Part shown: one piece after another, positions 10,063 to 19,479 of the stretch
How the letters are laid out: each line of letters starts with the position of its first letter
Numbering within the stretch: the stretch's first letter is position 1
Source of the DNA: Candidatus Aenigmarchaeota archaeon LH_S7
GTDB lineage: Archaea > Aenigmatarchaeota > Aenigmatarchaeia > QMZS01
Direction of reading: 5' to 3'
NCBI GenBank assembly: GCA_023659895.1
Contig: JAGXOL010000008.1
Location: 1 to 36,243, forward strand
Length of the DNA stretch: 36,243 nt
Program-made: the position numbers and the translations under genes
The notes under the pieces: model-generated
Databases searched by the model: none
What the model was told of the DNA's origin: nothing
Seen by the model: only the letters and a program-made list of their open reading frames with translations

Positions 10063-10997
10063 TCAAACTTGTTACTAAATTTTGAGTTAGGATTTTTCAA
10101 CAAAACTATTCTGGAACTTTCCTTCTGGTTCTCTATTTTATAATTGCTCTTGTCCTCAATTCTTCTTGCATATTCTTTGATTTCTTCGAAGCTTGGCATT
10201 GCTTCATCACCTAGCCTCTTTTTTGCATTACCTATACTCATAAAAGCCTTTACTTCCAAAAAGTCTGGTGAAGCTTTGTTAATTAACTTCAAGTAATTTT
10301 CAATAAATCTTTCATTAGAATTAACTCCTTTAATTAGAGTTAATCTCAAAACAGTTCTTCCTTTAAAATCTCTCATCACATCCAAGGAATCATTGAATTT
10401 GTTCCATTCTTTTTCATCAGCAGGTTTGCAAATTTCCAAGAATTTTTCCCTGTTAGGTGCGTTCAAAGAAATATATAATTGGAAATTATTTTTTGGAGGG
10501 ATTTTCTCTAAAAGTTCTGGTTTGGTTCCATTAGTTACTAAAAAAACAGTTCTTGCTCTCTCTGATAGATAAGTTATCAAATCTATAATCTTAGGATAAA
10601 GTGTTGGTTCACCTGAAAGAGAAATAGCGAAGTGATTTGGTTCAAGAGCTTCTTTCAGTTTTTCTTTGTTGGGAGCACTACCTCCAAAACCAGAAAGTAA
10701 TTGTTTCCTCAATTCTATCAAAGCATCAACAATCTCCTTGGGCTCATTCAATTTTTCAAGGATTTTTTTGTACATCAACTCATTAGGTCTCCAACAGAAA
10801 ATACAATTCAGATTGCAGTGTGAAACTGCTGGGGAGAACTGCATGCACCTGTGGCAATCCACACCATAAAATTTCTCTTTGTAGCAAACATCCTCTTCTC
10901 TTATGGATTTCTTTGTCCACTCGCAGATTTGTACTCCACTGTGGTTGAAAATTTTATAGTGCTTTTTCTCCAATTCTTTCTTTATCTCCTCTATCAT
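10059..10997 (-). CDS. taw1: tRNA 4-demethylwyosine synthase TYW1/Taw1 (radical SAM)
   Basis: CHRCMQFSPAVSHCNLNCIFCWRP (CxxxCxxC) and FAISLSGEPTLYP. Confidence 0.92.
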   Translation of the reverse strand: MIEEIKKELEKKHYKIFNHSGVQICEWTKKSIREEDVCYKEKFYGVDCHRCMQFSPAVSHCNLNCIFCWRPNELMYKKILEKLNEPKEIVDALIELRKQLLSGFGGSAPNKEKLKEALEPNHFAISLSGEPTLYPKIIDLITYLSERARTVFLVTNGTKPELLEKIPPKNNFQLYISLNAPNREKFLEICKPADEKEWNKFNDSLDVMRDFKGRTVLRLTLIKGVNSNERFIENYLKLINKASPDFLEVKAFMSIGNAKKRLGDEAMPSFEEIKEYARRIEDKSNYKIENQKESSRIVLLKNPNSKFSNKFD

Positions 10998-11024
10998 AAA
11001 AAAGTTAATTCAGAAATTAATAAT

Positions 11025-11597
11025 TTATTTCATATTTAGAACTTCTTTAACTTTCTTGATTCCTGCCCCTTCTCTCACAATTCTAAGCTCAACAAGATTT
11101 ACCAGTGTATTGGATTGCGAATATTTAATTTCTTCATCACCTCTAACAACAAAATCAACATTAACCTCTAATTGATCCGATTTTTTTATAACCTCTTCTG
11201 AAAGACTTGCTGAAGCTGTGGCCAAAGGTAATCCTAACTTATCTATGAGTTCAGTGGCTATTTTGTTTTCAGGAAAATTTATTCCAACTCTCTCATTACC
11301 CCTGGTTATCAAATCAGAAACCAGTTCTTTTTTTGGTAAAACAACAGTAACAGGTCCTGGTAATAGTTCCTTAGCTTTTTTTCTTTGTTCTTTGGATAAA
11401 TAAGCTAGTTTCTCTAACATTTCAAAACTTGAAACAGTAATGGATAAGGGTTTGTTTATAGGTCTTTTTTTAATTTCAAAAATTCTCATTATTGCCTGCT
11501 CATTCATTATACCAGCTCCCACTTTATATCCTGTCTCAGTAGGAAATGCAATAATTCCACCCAATTTCAAAATTTCTGATGCTTTTTCTGTTTCCAT
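11025..11597 (-). CDS. sua5: Threonylcarbamoyl-AMP synthase (Sua5/YrdC)
   Basis: GGIIAFPTETGYKVGA..KKRPINKPLSI..LPGPVTVVL. Confidence 0.9.
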   Translation of the reverse strand: METEKASEILKLGGIIAFPTETGYKVGAGIMNEQAIMRIFEIKKRPINKPLSITVSSFEMLEKLAYLSKEQRKKAKELLPGPVTVVLPKKELVSDLITRGNERVGINFPENKIATELIDKLGLPLATASASLSEEVIKKSDQLEVNVDFVVRGDEEIKYSQSNTLVNLVELRIVREGAGIKKVKEVLNMK

Positions 11598-11605
11598 AAT
11601 TTTTT

Positions 11606-11980
11606 ATGAAACGATTTTACCTAAAAACCTATGGTTGCTCCGCAAACAAGAATGATTCAGAGATAATTGCAGGTATTTTATCTAAATCTGGTATGATTAA
11701 AATTAAGAACCCTAAATTTGCGGATTTAATAATCATAAATACCTGTATTGTCAAGAAACCCACAGAAAATAAAATCTTACATAGGATAAAAAAATTAAAA
11801 GAGAATTTTCCTAGAAAAAAATTCTTAATAGCTGGTTGTATGCCAGAAGCTTACCCAGAACTAATCAAAGATCACTTTCCTGAAATGAGCATGATTTCCA
11901 CGAACAAGATTAAGGATATAAGCAAGGTATTGACACTCTCCACGACTAAAATCGGTAGCTTTCTTGGGACTTATCTGTAA
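11606..11980 (+). pseudogene. Truncated tRNA-t6A methylthiotransferase (MtaB/CDKAL1-like), N-terminal UPF0004 domain only
   Basis: FYLKTYGCSANKNDSEIIAGIL..ADLIIINTCIVKKPTENKIL; radical SAM and TRAM domains absent; last ~16 codons read into an element scar (11930-11980). Confidence 0.8.
11930..11980 (-). mobile_element. LE/RE fusion scar of the same mini-element family
   Basis: Minus strand: acagataagtcccaagaaagctac (LE of 27349-27702 element) fused to gattttagtcgtggagagtgtca (its RE). Confidence 0.75.
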
Positions 11981-12026
11981 AAATAAAAACAAAGGGATTA
12001 AAAATATATGGAAAAATTATAAAAAA

Positions 12027-12398
12027 TTAATTTTCTGAAATCTTCTTTTTTCCTTCGCACTCTATATAGTTCACTTGATCCTCCTCTTTTAGTTCCTTTC
12101 CTTCAGGAACATCCATGTCTATCATTTCGTAGGTCTCTAAATCCATTATTTGAGCCACATTACTTTGAACACTAATTACCTGTCCTTTCTTCTTTAGAAT
12201 CATAGGTACCTCAACTCTTGAGGTCACTGGCTTAACCAAATATCTCTTCTTTCCATCAAAAATTCCCACTGCTTCAACCCTTGCTTTTGCTTCACCGTGC
12301 TTACTTGTCTTTCTTTTTGTCAAGCTTGATATCTTACAAGGTTCTCCCTCTATCTTTATATAGTTTCCTTCCTTTAAACTTCTTAACTCTTCTGCCAT
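12027..12398 (-). CDS. Translation initiation factor aIF5A
   Basis: CKISSLTKRKTSKHGEAKARVEAVGIFDGKK, hypusination loop K-T-S-K-H-G. Confidence 0.93.
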   Translation of the reverse strand: MAEELRSLKEGNYIKIEGEPCKISSLTKRKTSKHGEAKARVEAVGIFDGKKRYLVKPVTSRVEVPMILKKKGQVISVQSNVAQIMDLETYEMIDMDVPEGKELKEEDQVNYIECEGKKKISEN

Positions 12399-12415
12399 AA
12401 AAAATAAAAATAAAA

Positions 12416-12712
12416 TTATTTCTTAGCAGTTTCTAGATTAATTCTGATTCCTCGATAATGAGATGCCACAAAATTGTAAACTATAGCAAATACTGCCCCT
12501 CCAATGAAACCCATTATAAAGAACAATATAGGGTAAACTATTATTGCTAAAGCACTAAGTGTACCAAGTGCAGCCCCACCAAGGAATCCTAGAATTGTAG
12601 ATCCTACTATTGCTGCAATTACACCAAATACTACTCCAATCACTGCATGCACCAAACCCATTACTACTGCAAAACTTAACACATCTATCCCTTTCAATTC
12701 CTGCATTACCAT
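12416..12712 (-). CDS. Small Gly/Ala-rich membrane protein
   Basis: Hydrophobic ORF with GxxxG-rich TM segments. Confidence 0.6.
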   Translation of the reverse strand: MVMQELKGIDVLSFAVVMGLVHAVIGVVFGVIAAIVGSTILGFLGGAALGTLSALAIIVYPILFFIMGFIGGAVFAIVYNFVASHYRGIRINLETAKK

Positions 12713-12750
12713 AATATATTTTATTTATAATAATATTATCCTATAATAAT

Positions 12751-13593
12751 ATGGAGTGGTGCAAAACCTTGAAGAAAAGTTTTATTTTCTCTATAGATAC
12801 AAAGAGATGGTTACCTGTTTTTGCAGCAGATATCTTCTTTGTTCTACTTGTATTATTATCAATCTTTTGGCTGGGAGGACTTTCAAATTATTCAATTATA
12901 TTGATTTTTCTGGAGATATTTATCATAGTTAGTCTTGCAAAAATCTGGATTAAGGGTGCTATAGTTCATCAGAGTTATAAAGAAAAAGACAAGGTCAAAG
13001 AATCTTTTAAGTTATCTTACAATAAGTATTTTTCTCTATTTGGAGCAGCAATAATAGTGATGATCATTAGCGGGATTGTTAGTATAGTTCCTGTAGTAGG
13101 TGTCATCTTCAGCATTTTAGTTTCCTTGATTTTCTTTTTTATTTATCAAGGTGTTATTGTAAAAGATTTTAAGTTTAATGAAACCTTGGAGCATTCTTAC
13201 AATATTTTCAAAAAGAATTGGAGCTCAGTAATAGGAATATTCCTGGTCTTGCTATTAACAACAGGTCTGATAATGCTTGTTTTCTTAATACCTCTAATTT
13301 CCATTTTTATACATTATTTAGTAAGTCTAAGCTCAATAGAAAACATTATCAATGCAATAACTTCCAACCCAATACCTCTCATAGTAACTGGGATTTTGGG
13401 TCTTATAGGTTTCTCTATTGGTCAGGTTTTCAGTTCAAAAGCTCAAACAGAATTTTATTTGCAATTAACCAAAAAGACTGCTGTTAATAAAAACGCAAAG
13501 AAAAGTTCTGCAAAAAAATCTGTTAAGAAGACTCCTAGGAAAACTAAAACAAAGAAAAGCTCCTCAAGAAAATCAACCCATAAAACTAAATAG
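12751..13593 (+). CDS. Multi-pass membrane protein with Lys/Ser-rich cytoplasm-like tail
   Basis: About 6 TM stretches, then KKTAVNKNAKKSSAKKSVKKTPRKTKTKKSSSRKSTHKTK. Confidence 0.65.
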   Translation: MEWCKTLKKSFIFSIDTKRWLPVFAADIFFVLLVLLSIFWLGGLSNYSIILIFLEIFIIVSLAKIWIKGAIVHQSYKEKDKVKESFKLSYNKYFSLFGAAIIVMIISGIVSIVPVVGVIFSILVSLIFFFIYQGVIVKDFKFNETLEHSYNIFKKNWSSVIGIFLVLLLTTGLIMLVFLIPLISIFIHYLVSLSSIENIINAITSNPIPLIVTGILGLIGFSIGQVFSSKAQTEFYLQLTKKTAVNKNAKKSSAKKSVKKTPRKTKTKKSSSRKSTHKTK

Positions 13594-14515
13594 AATCTAT
13601 TCTCCAGTTAGGATTTACTTTTGGTTCAATTCTTTTTTCTTCTTTCCAGTTAATTAAAGCTGTTAAAGCAATCATAACTCCATTATCTCCTGCATATTCT
13701 TTAGGAACTACATAAAAATTGGCTCCTCTATCCTCGCACATCCTTCTCAAAACTTCTTGTAATCTCTGGTTTTGTACTACTCCCCCCACAAGCAATAATT
13801 CCTTCTTATCTGTTGCTGCCAGAGCTCTCTCACAAACTTCTGCTAACATAGAAAAACAAACTTCTTGGAAGGAATGCAAAACATCTTCCTTTTTCTCTCC
13901 TTTCTCAATTTTTCTCATTGCCTCTGTTAGAATCCCTGAAAAATTCAAGTCCATTCCTTTAACTGAGTAAGGTAACAAGATGAATTTTCCTTTTTTAGCT
14001 AAGCTTTCTATTTTGGGACCAGCAGGAAATTTTAATCCAACCTTCCTACCCAACTTATCAAAAGCATTTCCTAACCCTATATCTTGAGTTTCTCCCAATA
14101 TCTTATAACCTCTATTATTATAGATAATCTGGGTATTACCCCCAGAAATGTAAAGAACTAAAGGATCTTCAACTCCACAAAAAACTTTTCCTACTTCTAT
14201 ATGCGCTTGACAATGATTAACGCCTATTATAGGTCTATCTAATTTCTTTGCTAAATTTTTCGCGAAATCAACCCCAAAATTAAGACAAGGAGGTAAACCA
14301 GGTCCTGAAGAAATACCTATCAAATCAATATTATCCAAATCAAGCTCCTCCAACAACCTGTTCGCATTTTCCTTGTGGAATTTAGCTGCTTCTCTTGGAA
14401 CTATTCCTTCCTTAGGTTGATAAGTTTGTCTTTCATCTATCAAAACATTATAAGTATCATCTATGACACCCAAACCAAATGTGTGTGCTGTGCATTCTAT
14501 TCCAAGTACCCTCAT
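13586..14515 (-). CDS. kae1: Kae1/TsaD tRNA threonylcarbamoyladenosine synthesis protein
   Basis: GIECTAHTFGLGVID..NHCQAHIEVG..YISGGNTQII..VGGVVQNQRL. Confidence 0.95.
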   Translation of the reverse strand: MRVLGIECTAHTFGLGVIDDTYNVLIDERQTYQPKEGIVPREAAKFHKENANRLLEELDLDNIDLIGISSGPGLPPCLNFGVDFAKNLAKKLDRPIIGVNHCQAHIEVGKVFCGVEDPLVLYISGGNTQIIYNNRGYKILGETQDIGLGNAFDKLGRKVGLKFPAGPKIESLAKKGKFILLPYSVKGMDLNFSGILTEAMRKIEKGEKKEDVLHSFQEVCFSMLAEVCERALAATDKKELLLVGGVVQNQRLQEVLRRMCEDRGANFYVVPKEYAGDNGVMIALTALINWKEEKRIEPKVNPNWRIDSI

Positions 14516-14547
14516 AAAAAACCTTATCCAAAAAAAGAATTATATTT

Positions 14548-15204
14548 ATGAAGACTATTGCAGTGATTCCCGCTTTTAATGAAGAGAAAGCTATTGGGAA
14601 GGTTTTAGAAGAAATTAAAAAGTTTGTGGATGAAGTTATAGTTGTTGATGATGGTTCCAGAGATAAAACTACTCAAATTTCTAATAAAGAAAAAGTAACT
14701 TTAATCAAACATGAAAAGAATGAAGGTTATGGAAAAAGTTTAAGAGATGGAATAAAAAAGGCTTTGGATAAGAAAGCTGATTACATAATAACCTTGGATT
14801 CTGATGGGCAACATAATCCTAAGGATATACCTAAAATAATCAAAGGGTTAAAAAAACACGATGTTGTGATTGGTTCTAGGTTTACAGGAAAAACTTCAAA
14901 ACACACTCTAAAAAGAAATGTTGGTTTGAGGTTGCTAGCGATAGAATTTTTCTTGTTTACATTATTATTCATAAAAGATGTACAATCAGGATATAGGGGT
15001 TATAGAAAAGAAATGCTAAAAGATGTAAGATTCAAAGAAAAAGGGTTGGGTTTTTCAATAGAAATATTAATAAAATTAAAAAAGCGGGGTGCAAGTTTCA
15101 AGGAAATTCCTATAAAAGTGAAATATTTCAAGGGTTCAAGGAGTTTCTTCTCTGTAGTAAGACAAGGAGTTGAAATAGGAAAAACTATCCTGAAATATTT
15201 TTAA
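14548..15204 (+). CDS. Family 2 glycosyltransferase (dolichyl-phosphate sugar synthase-like)
   Basis: AVIPAFNEEKAIGKVLEEI..VIVVDDGSRDKT..LDSDGQHNP..GSRF. Confidence 0.9.
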   Translation: MKTIAVIPAFNEEKAIGKVLEEIKKFVDEVIVVDDGSRDKTTQISNKEKVTLIKHEKNEGYGKSLRDGIKKALDKKADYIITLDSDGQHNPKDIPKIIKGLKKHDVVIGSRFTGKTSKHTLKRNVGLRLLAIEFFLFTLLFIKDVQSGYRGYRKEMLKDVRFKEKGLGFSIEILIKLKKRGASFKEIPIKVKYFKGSRSFFSVVRQGVEIGKTILKYF

Positions 15205-17882
15205 GGATTGTTTATTGAATTTTTCATTAAATCCAATATATAAGAATAAAAGTAGTTAAGATTTTCAACAATACTCTCAAAAATATTTTTCTCACGGAAC
15301 TTACCAGTAAATTTATCTTCTCTAGTACTTGTATTATTAGATGATTGTTTTTCTTCTGATTGATTAATAATTCTTGGTTCTTTTTTAGATTCCCAAACAT
15401 AAGTCTTATTTATTAGAACTTTAGAATTTTTTAATACAAAAACTTTGTATTTTCCAAATCTATCAAAAACTCTATATTTCCTATTTGTAATTGCAGTAAT
15501 ATTAGGTCCAGTAATAATCATTTTACATCCTTCGCAATTGCTAAGATTTATTCTTATCTTTGTGTCATTCCAAATTTTTAAATTAGGCAACTTAAATTCT
15601 TTTACTTGTGCAGCTTCTTTTATTATCTCTTCATTAACTTTTATGTTTTTGGTTTTATCAATCTGATCATCATCTAGTTTTGCTCTAACCCTAAAGGGAT
15701 AATCTCCTGGTTTTGCTTCTTCTTCAATCTTGTTTCTTAATTTAATAGTTTTTTCCTCATTTTCCTCTAATGTTACTTCTTTCCTGTTTGAGGTCCACCC
15801 TCCTGTTATGCAATTTCTTCCATCAAATGCATAAGAATAAGTTTCAAAAGATATTTTCTTTCCAAAATTGTTTTTCAGTTTTACTCTTGTTGTAAATTCC
15901 TCGTTTCTTGCAACTTCTTTTGTTAGGTTTAAAATTTCTATTTCCAGAGTTTTTGATTTTTCTTCAGATTTTGTTGTTGAGTCTTTTGAAATATATTGGC
16001 ATAGATTATTTGCTTTTCCAGAAATATTGAGAGACAACTCTTTTTTTGTTTTCCACCTATTGCGTTCCTTTGTTTCTATGACAATTCTATATTCAGAGTT
16101 GTGATAATGATCATTACAATTTGGTTTGATTATCAGAGGCACAAAAATATATTTTGTTTCACCCCTGCTAAAACTATAGGTCATTTCATAATTTAAAGAC
16201 GCATATCTGGTTTTACTTATTGATAAATCTTTATTTATTCTTGCCCTGCAGCCAAGAGAGCCAGCATAATTATTTGCATTTACTTTTAGAAATATAGGGA
16301 TTATATCTCCAAATCTTGCTGTTTCTGGTGGTTCACCTAAAATAGATACATTTAAATCACCCAAATCTTTCAAACCATTTAACCAAAAAATTCCATTATC
16401 TGAAGAGTCTAAATAATCCCAACCAGTAGAACCATATTTAAATTTTGCCCTTAACTTATAGATTCCTTCAAAATAATTCTCGGGAATAGTAAAATTGCCA
16501 GAAATTGTTGTTCCATTTTGGGTGATATTAAAAGAATTATTTTCATAGGTTGTATTGAAATATTTAAAACCCGAACCTGACTTCTTATTTTTTCCTAATT
16601 TTAATGTCAGATTTCCTGTAGTTGAACCATTTAGTGGGATAAACAATTGTATTATCCAATTAATAGAACTATTTAATTCATATTTTTCTTTGTCTATCCA
16701 GCTCCTAAGTCTATATCGTATTCTATCTCCGGGATTAATTGTAATATTTTTATTAATTGAATTATCTGATTTGTTAATATCATTGAAATTGTGAAGAGTC
16801 ATATTTGCACAAACATTGAATTTTCCAAAACCAATATCAAGGCTTGCATTTTGAAAAGCTTCTTTTTCTATTTTTCCAGAGTCTATGATAAAATTACCAA
16901 TGGAGATATTGTAGTTTATTGTACAAGAAGCGTTTGAAAGATTTGTATAAAAAATTATTTTTTCATCTTCTTCTGTAATATTTAGAGAAATACTTGCATT
17001 CTCCAAAGGCAATATTTCAAAATTTTTGCAGAAAGAATTATTTGCTTCCGCACAAATTGTATAGTTTCCAGTTTCATTAAATGTCCAATTAAATTGAATT
17101 TTTGTTTGGTTTATTGCCTTTACTTTACAGTCTACTTCACTAGAATAAACTGCTGAATTTGTATTGTTGATAATTGTCAAACTAATATTTTCTGTTCCAT
17201 TCTCAAGACCTCTATTTAGAATCGTTATATTAAATTCAATTGAGTTATTTACAAAAATTTGTTCTGCTGAAATATCCAAAAGTTCTAAAGTCGCATTTTC
17301 ATAAAAATTCTGTTTTCCAGGACTTGGTGGAAAGGCAACCCAGTTTGTTGAATTGTTTGAAAGATTCTGGCTTGAATTAATCCTTTGGAGAGAATATCCA
17401 TCTCCATCTGCTCCCCAACTATCATTATAAGTTATGGAATCTGTTAAATTTCCTTGATTATTTGTAAGATTTATTGTTTCTCCAGTATTTTTTAATCCTC
17501 CTCCACACAAACTTCCTGCATCCACATGTAAAGCCAAAGAATCATTTGAAACATTAAAGTATTGGTAAACTTCTGTTCCACTCTCACCATCTGTAATTAT
17601 TGCATATTGATTTGGTGAAAGATTTGTACCTTTGTTTAAATAAGGTCCTCCCACTCCAGAATTTGTATAATTTATATAACCAGCCAATAATTCTTTTTCA
17701 CAAAGTTCCCAACTACTCAAATTTACTGATCTATTTCCTGGATTATAAATTTCTATCCATTCAGAGTAATCTTCATCTTGTTCAGTACTTGGATTATACA
17801 TCACTTCATTAATCACAACCTGCCCAAAGCAAGGAAGAAAAATAAACTGAAAAAAGACAAATAACGAAATAATTTTTTTCAT
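15201..17882 (-). CDS. Large secreted lamin-tail-domain protein
   Basis: Signal peptide then VVINEVMYNPSTEQDEDYSEWIEIYNPGNRSVNLSSWEL; Asn-rich repeated beta-type segments. Confidence 0.75.
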   Translation of the reverse strand: MKKIISLFVFFQFIFLPCFGQVVINEVMYNPSTEQDEDYSEWIEIYNPGNRSVNLSSWELCEKELLAGYINYTNSGVGGPYLNKGTNLSPNQYAIITDGESGTEVYQYFNVSNDSLALHVDAGSLCGGGLKNTGETINLTNNQGNLTDSITYNDSWGADGDGYSLQRINSSQNLSNNSTNWVAFPPSPGKQNFYENATLELLDISAEQIFVNNSIEFNITILNRGLENGTENISLTIINNTNSAVYSSEVDCKVKAINQTKIQFNWTFNETGNYTICAEANNSFCKNFEILPLENASISLNITEEDEKIIFYTNLSNASCTINYNISIGNFIIDSGKIEKEAFQNASLDIGFGKFNVCANMTLHNFNDINKSDNSINKNITINPGDRIRYRLRSWIDKEKYELNSSINWIIQLFIPLNGSTTGNLTLKLGKNKKSGSGFKYFNTTYENNSFNITQNGTTISGNFTIPENYFEGIYKLRAKFKYGSTGWDYLDSSDNGIFWLNGLKDLGDLNVSILGEPPETARFGDIIPIFLKVNANNYAGSLGCRARINKDLSISKTRYASLNYEMTYSFSRGETKYIFVPLIIKPNCNDHYHNSEYRIVIETKERNRWKTKKELSLNISGKANNLCQYISKDSTTKSEEKSKTLEIEILNLTKEVARNEEFTTRVKLKNNFGKKISFETYSYAFDGRNCITGGWTSNRKEVTLEENEEKTIKLRNKIEEEAKPGDYPFRVRAKLDDDQIDKTKNIKVNEEIIKEAAQVKEFKLPNLKIWNDTKIRINLSNCEGCKMIITGPNITAITNRKYRVFDRFGKYKVFVLKNSKVLINKTYVWESKKEPRIINQSEEKQSSNNTSTREDKFTGKFREKNIFESIVENLNYFYSYILDLMKNSINNP

Positions 17883-17935
17883 AAGAAACTTATAATTAAA
17901 TATTTATGAAACTAAAATATCTAACTCCAAGATTT

Positions 17936-18115
17936 TTAATAAGTACCATTAGAATCTTCATCAGCAATTGTCCAATTACTCAAATTTATAGAGTTATTTG
18001 AAGGGTTATAAAGTTTACCCATTCAGGCTTTGTTGAATGAACTTCATTAATAACAAGAGCCTGTGAAGGAAAAATCAAAAACAAGAAGATTAATAAAGGT
18101 GATAAAATGTCTCAT
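17936..18115 (-). pseudogene. Lamin-tail-domain protein remnant
   Basis: Reverse frames give IFLFLIFPSQALVINEVHSTKPEWV then, after a frameshift, LYNPSNNSINLSNWTIADEDSNGTY*, parallel to the 15201-17882 N-terminus. Confidence 0.65.
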
Positions 18116-18137
18116 AAATTAATTCAAATTATAAATT

Positions 18138-18704
18138 ATGGATACTATTGAGTTAAGAGATATTTTGATCTCTTGGTTGGTTTTAAGTGTAGCATTCATG
18201 AATTTATTTGGGATTTCTCTAGAGAATCTATTAATGTTTTTGTTTATTATAGGATTAAGTGTAATAATCCATGAGCTTGCTCACAGAGAAGTTGCGAAGA
18301 GATTAAAATTTGATGCAAAATACAAAGCCTGGCCAATGGGTTTAATTTTGGCTTTAGTTACTTCATTCGCGGGTTTTCTTTTTGCAGCACCAGGAGCAGT
18401 AATGATTTCTCCTAAATATGTTTTCCATGAAAGCAGAGAAAGATTAAAAGAAGCAAATTTCAAGATTTCTGCAGCTGGACCTGGAACAAATATTATTTTG
18501 GGTGCATTTTTTGCTGTTTTAGCTCTCAATTTTGCGGGTTCCTTGTTTTATTTTGCATCTATGATAAACATTTGGCTGGCTATCTTTAACTTAATTCCTT
18601 TCCCTCCTCTGGATGGGTCAAAAATATTCTCTTATGATGTAAAATATTGGGGTGTGATGATTGGTATTGCAGCGGCATTATTTGTTTTGTTAGGTAGTTT
18701 TTAG
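18138..18704 (+). CDS. Site-2 protease family (M50) membrane metalloprotease
   Basis: IIHELAHREVAKRL (HExxH) and NLIPFPPLDGSKI (NxxPxPPLDG). Confidence 0.88.
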   Translation: MDTIELRDILISWLVLSVAFMNLFGISLENLLMFLFIIGLSVIIHELAHREVAKRLKFDAKYKAWPMGLILALVTSFAGFLFAAPGAVMISPKYVFHESRERLKEANFKISAAGPGTNIILGAFFAVLALNFAGSLFYFASMINIWLAIFNLIPFPPLDGSKIFSYDVKYWGVMIGIAAALFVLLGSF

Positions 18705-18806
18705 TTTTCTTAGTAGGAATTGGACTTTTTGGTATTATGATGTTTTTATAACTGGATGAATAATTCTTTAAAGTATTACTATAGGAGCAATTTTCTGGTC
18801 TAATAT

Positions 18807-19425
18807 TCAAAGTTTGGGCCACATTTTTTTAGTTGCAATTAGACTTACAATATTATTTAGTTCCTCATTCAAATAACACGAGATTGTTAGTATTCCTTTT
18901 TCTGCTATTGTTTTTTTGTTAGACGAAGTAACAATCAACAATTCTCTGTTTTTTATATCAAATTCTTTCTTGAGAAAATTAAAGTTAAATTCTTCTACAT
19001 ATTGCGCTTTCAGTAAATCATTTTCACAGGTTAAGACCATAGCAGAATTGCATCCAACCCTGATTCCATTTTCTCGGGCAACATATAGTTTTTTCCTGTT
19101 TGTTTTTGTTATATTTTCTCAGAATACACCCATAACAATTTAAATTATCCCTAAAAATATCTTGATTTATTTTGATTATTGGAGATATAAATTTATATAT
19201 TTCAGAAAAATATTTCTTTCCTTTTTTAGTTAATTTATTACCCTTCTTTTCTGTTGAAACAAAATCATTATTTTTTAGAATTTTTATCATGGATTTTATA
19301 CTCCCTTCTCCAAATTCTGTAATTGTTGCCAGTTCCTCCCTGCTTACTGTTTTATGTCCTATTTCAAGAAAAGTAAGCATTATATCTAAGTCATCAAATT
19401 TTCTTAAAGTTCTTACAACCTCCAT
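18807..19425 (-). pseudogene. Winged-helix transcriptional regulator, apparently frameshifted
   Basis: 19024-19425 encodes an N-terminal wHTH; a second frame continues as ENITKTNRKKLYVARENGIRVGCNSAMVLTCENDLLKAQYVEE.. Confidence 0.55.
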
Positions 19426-19479
19426 ATTTATATAAATAATTTTTCTATATTAATTATTGTACGCCGTGTCCAATAGAAT

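Noticed and set aside
11597-11606. Very short (8 bp) divergent gap between sua5 and the methylthiotransferase as a special bidirectional promoter
   Set aside because: Unusually short, but leaderless archaeal genes with promoters inside the opposite gene explain it, and one partner is a pseudogene
15445-17812. Plus-strand ORFs in the lamin-tail gene
   Set aside because: Antisense to an uninterrupted 893-aa ORF with signal peptide
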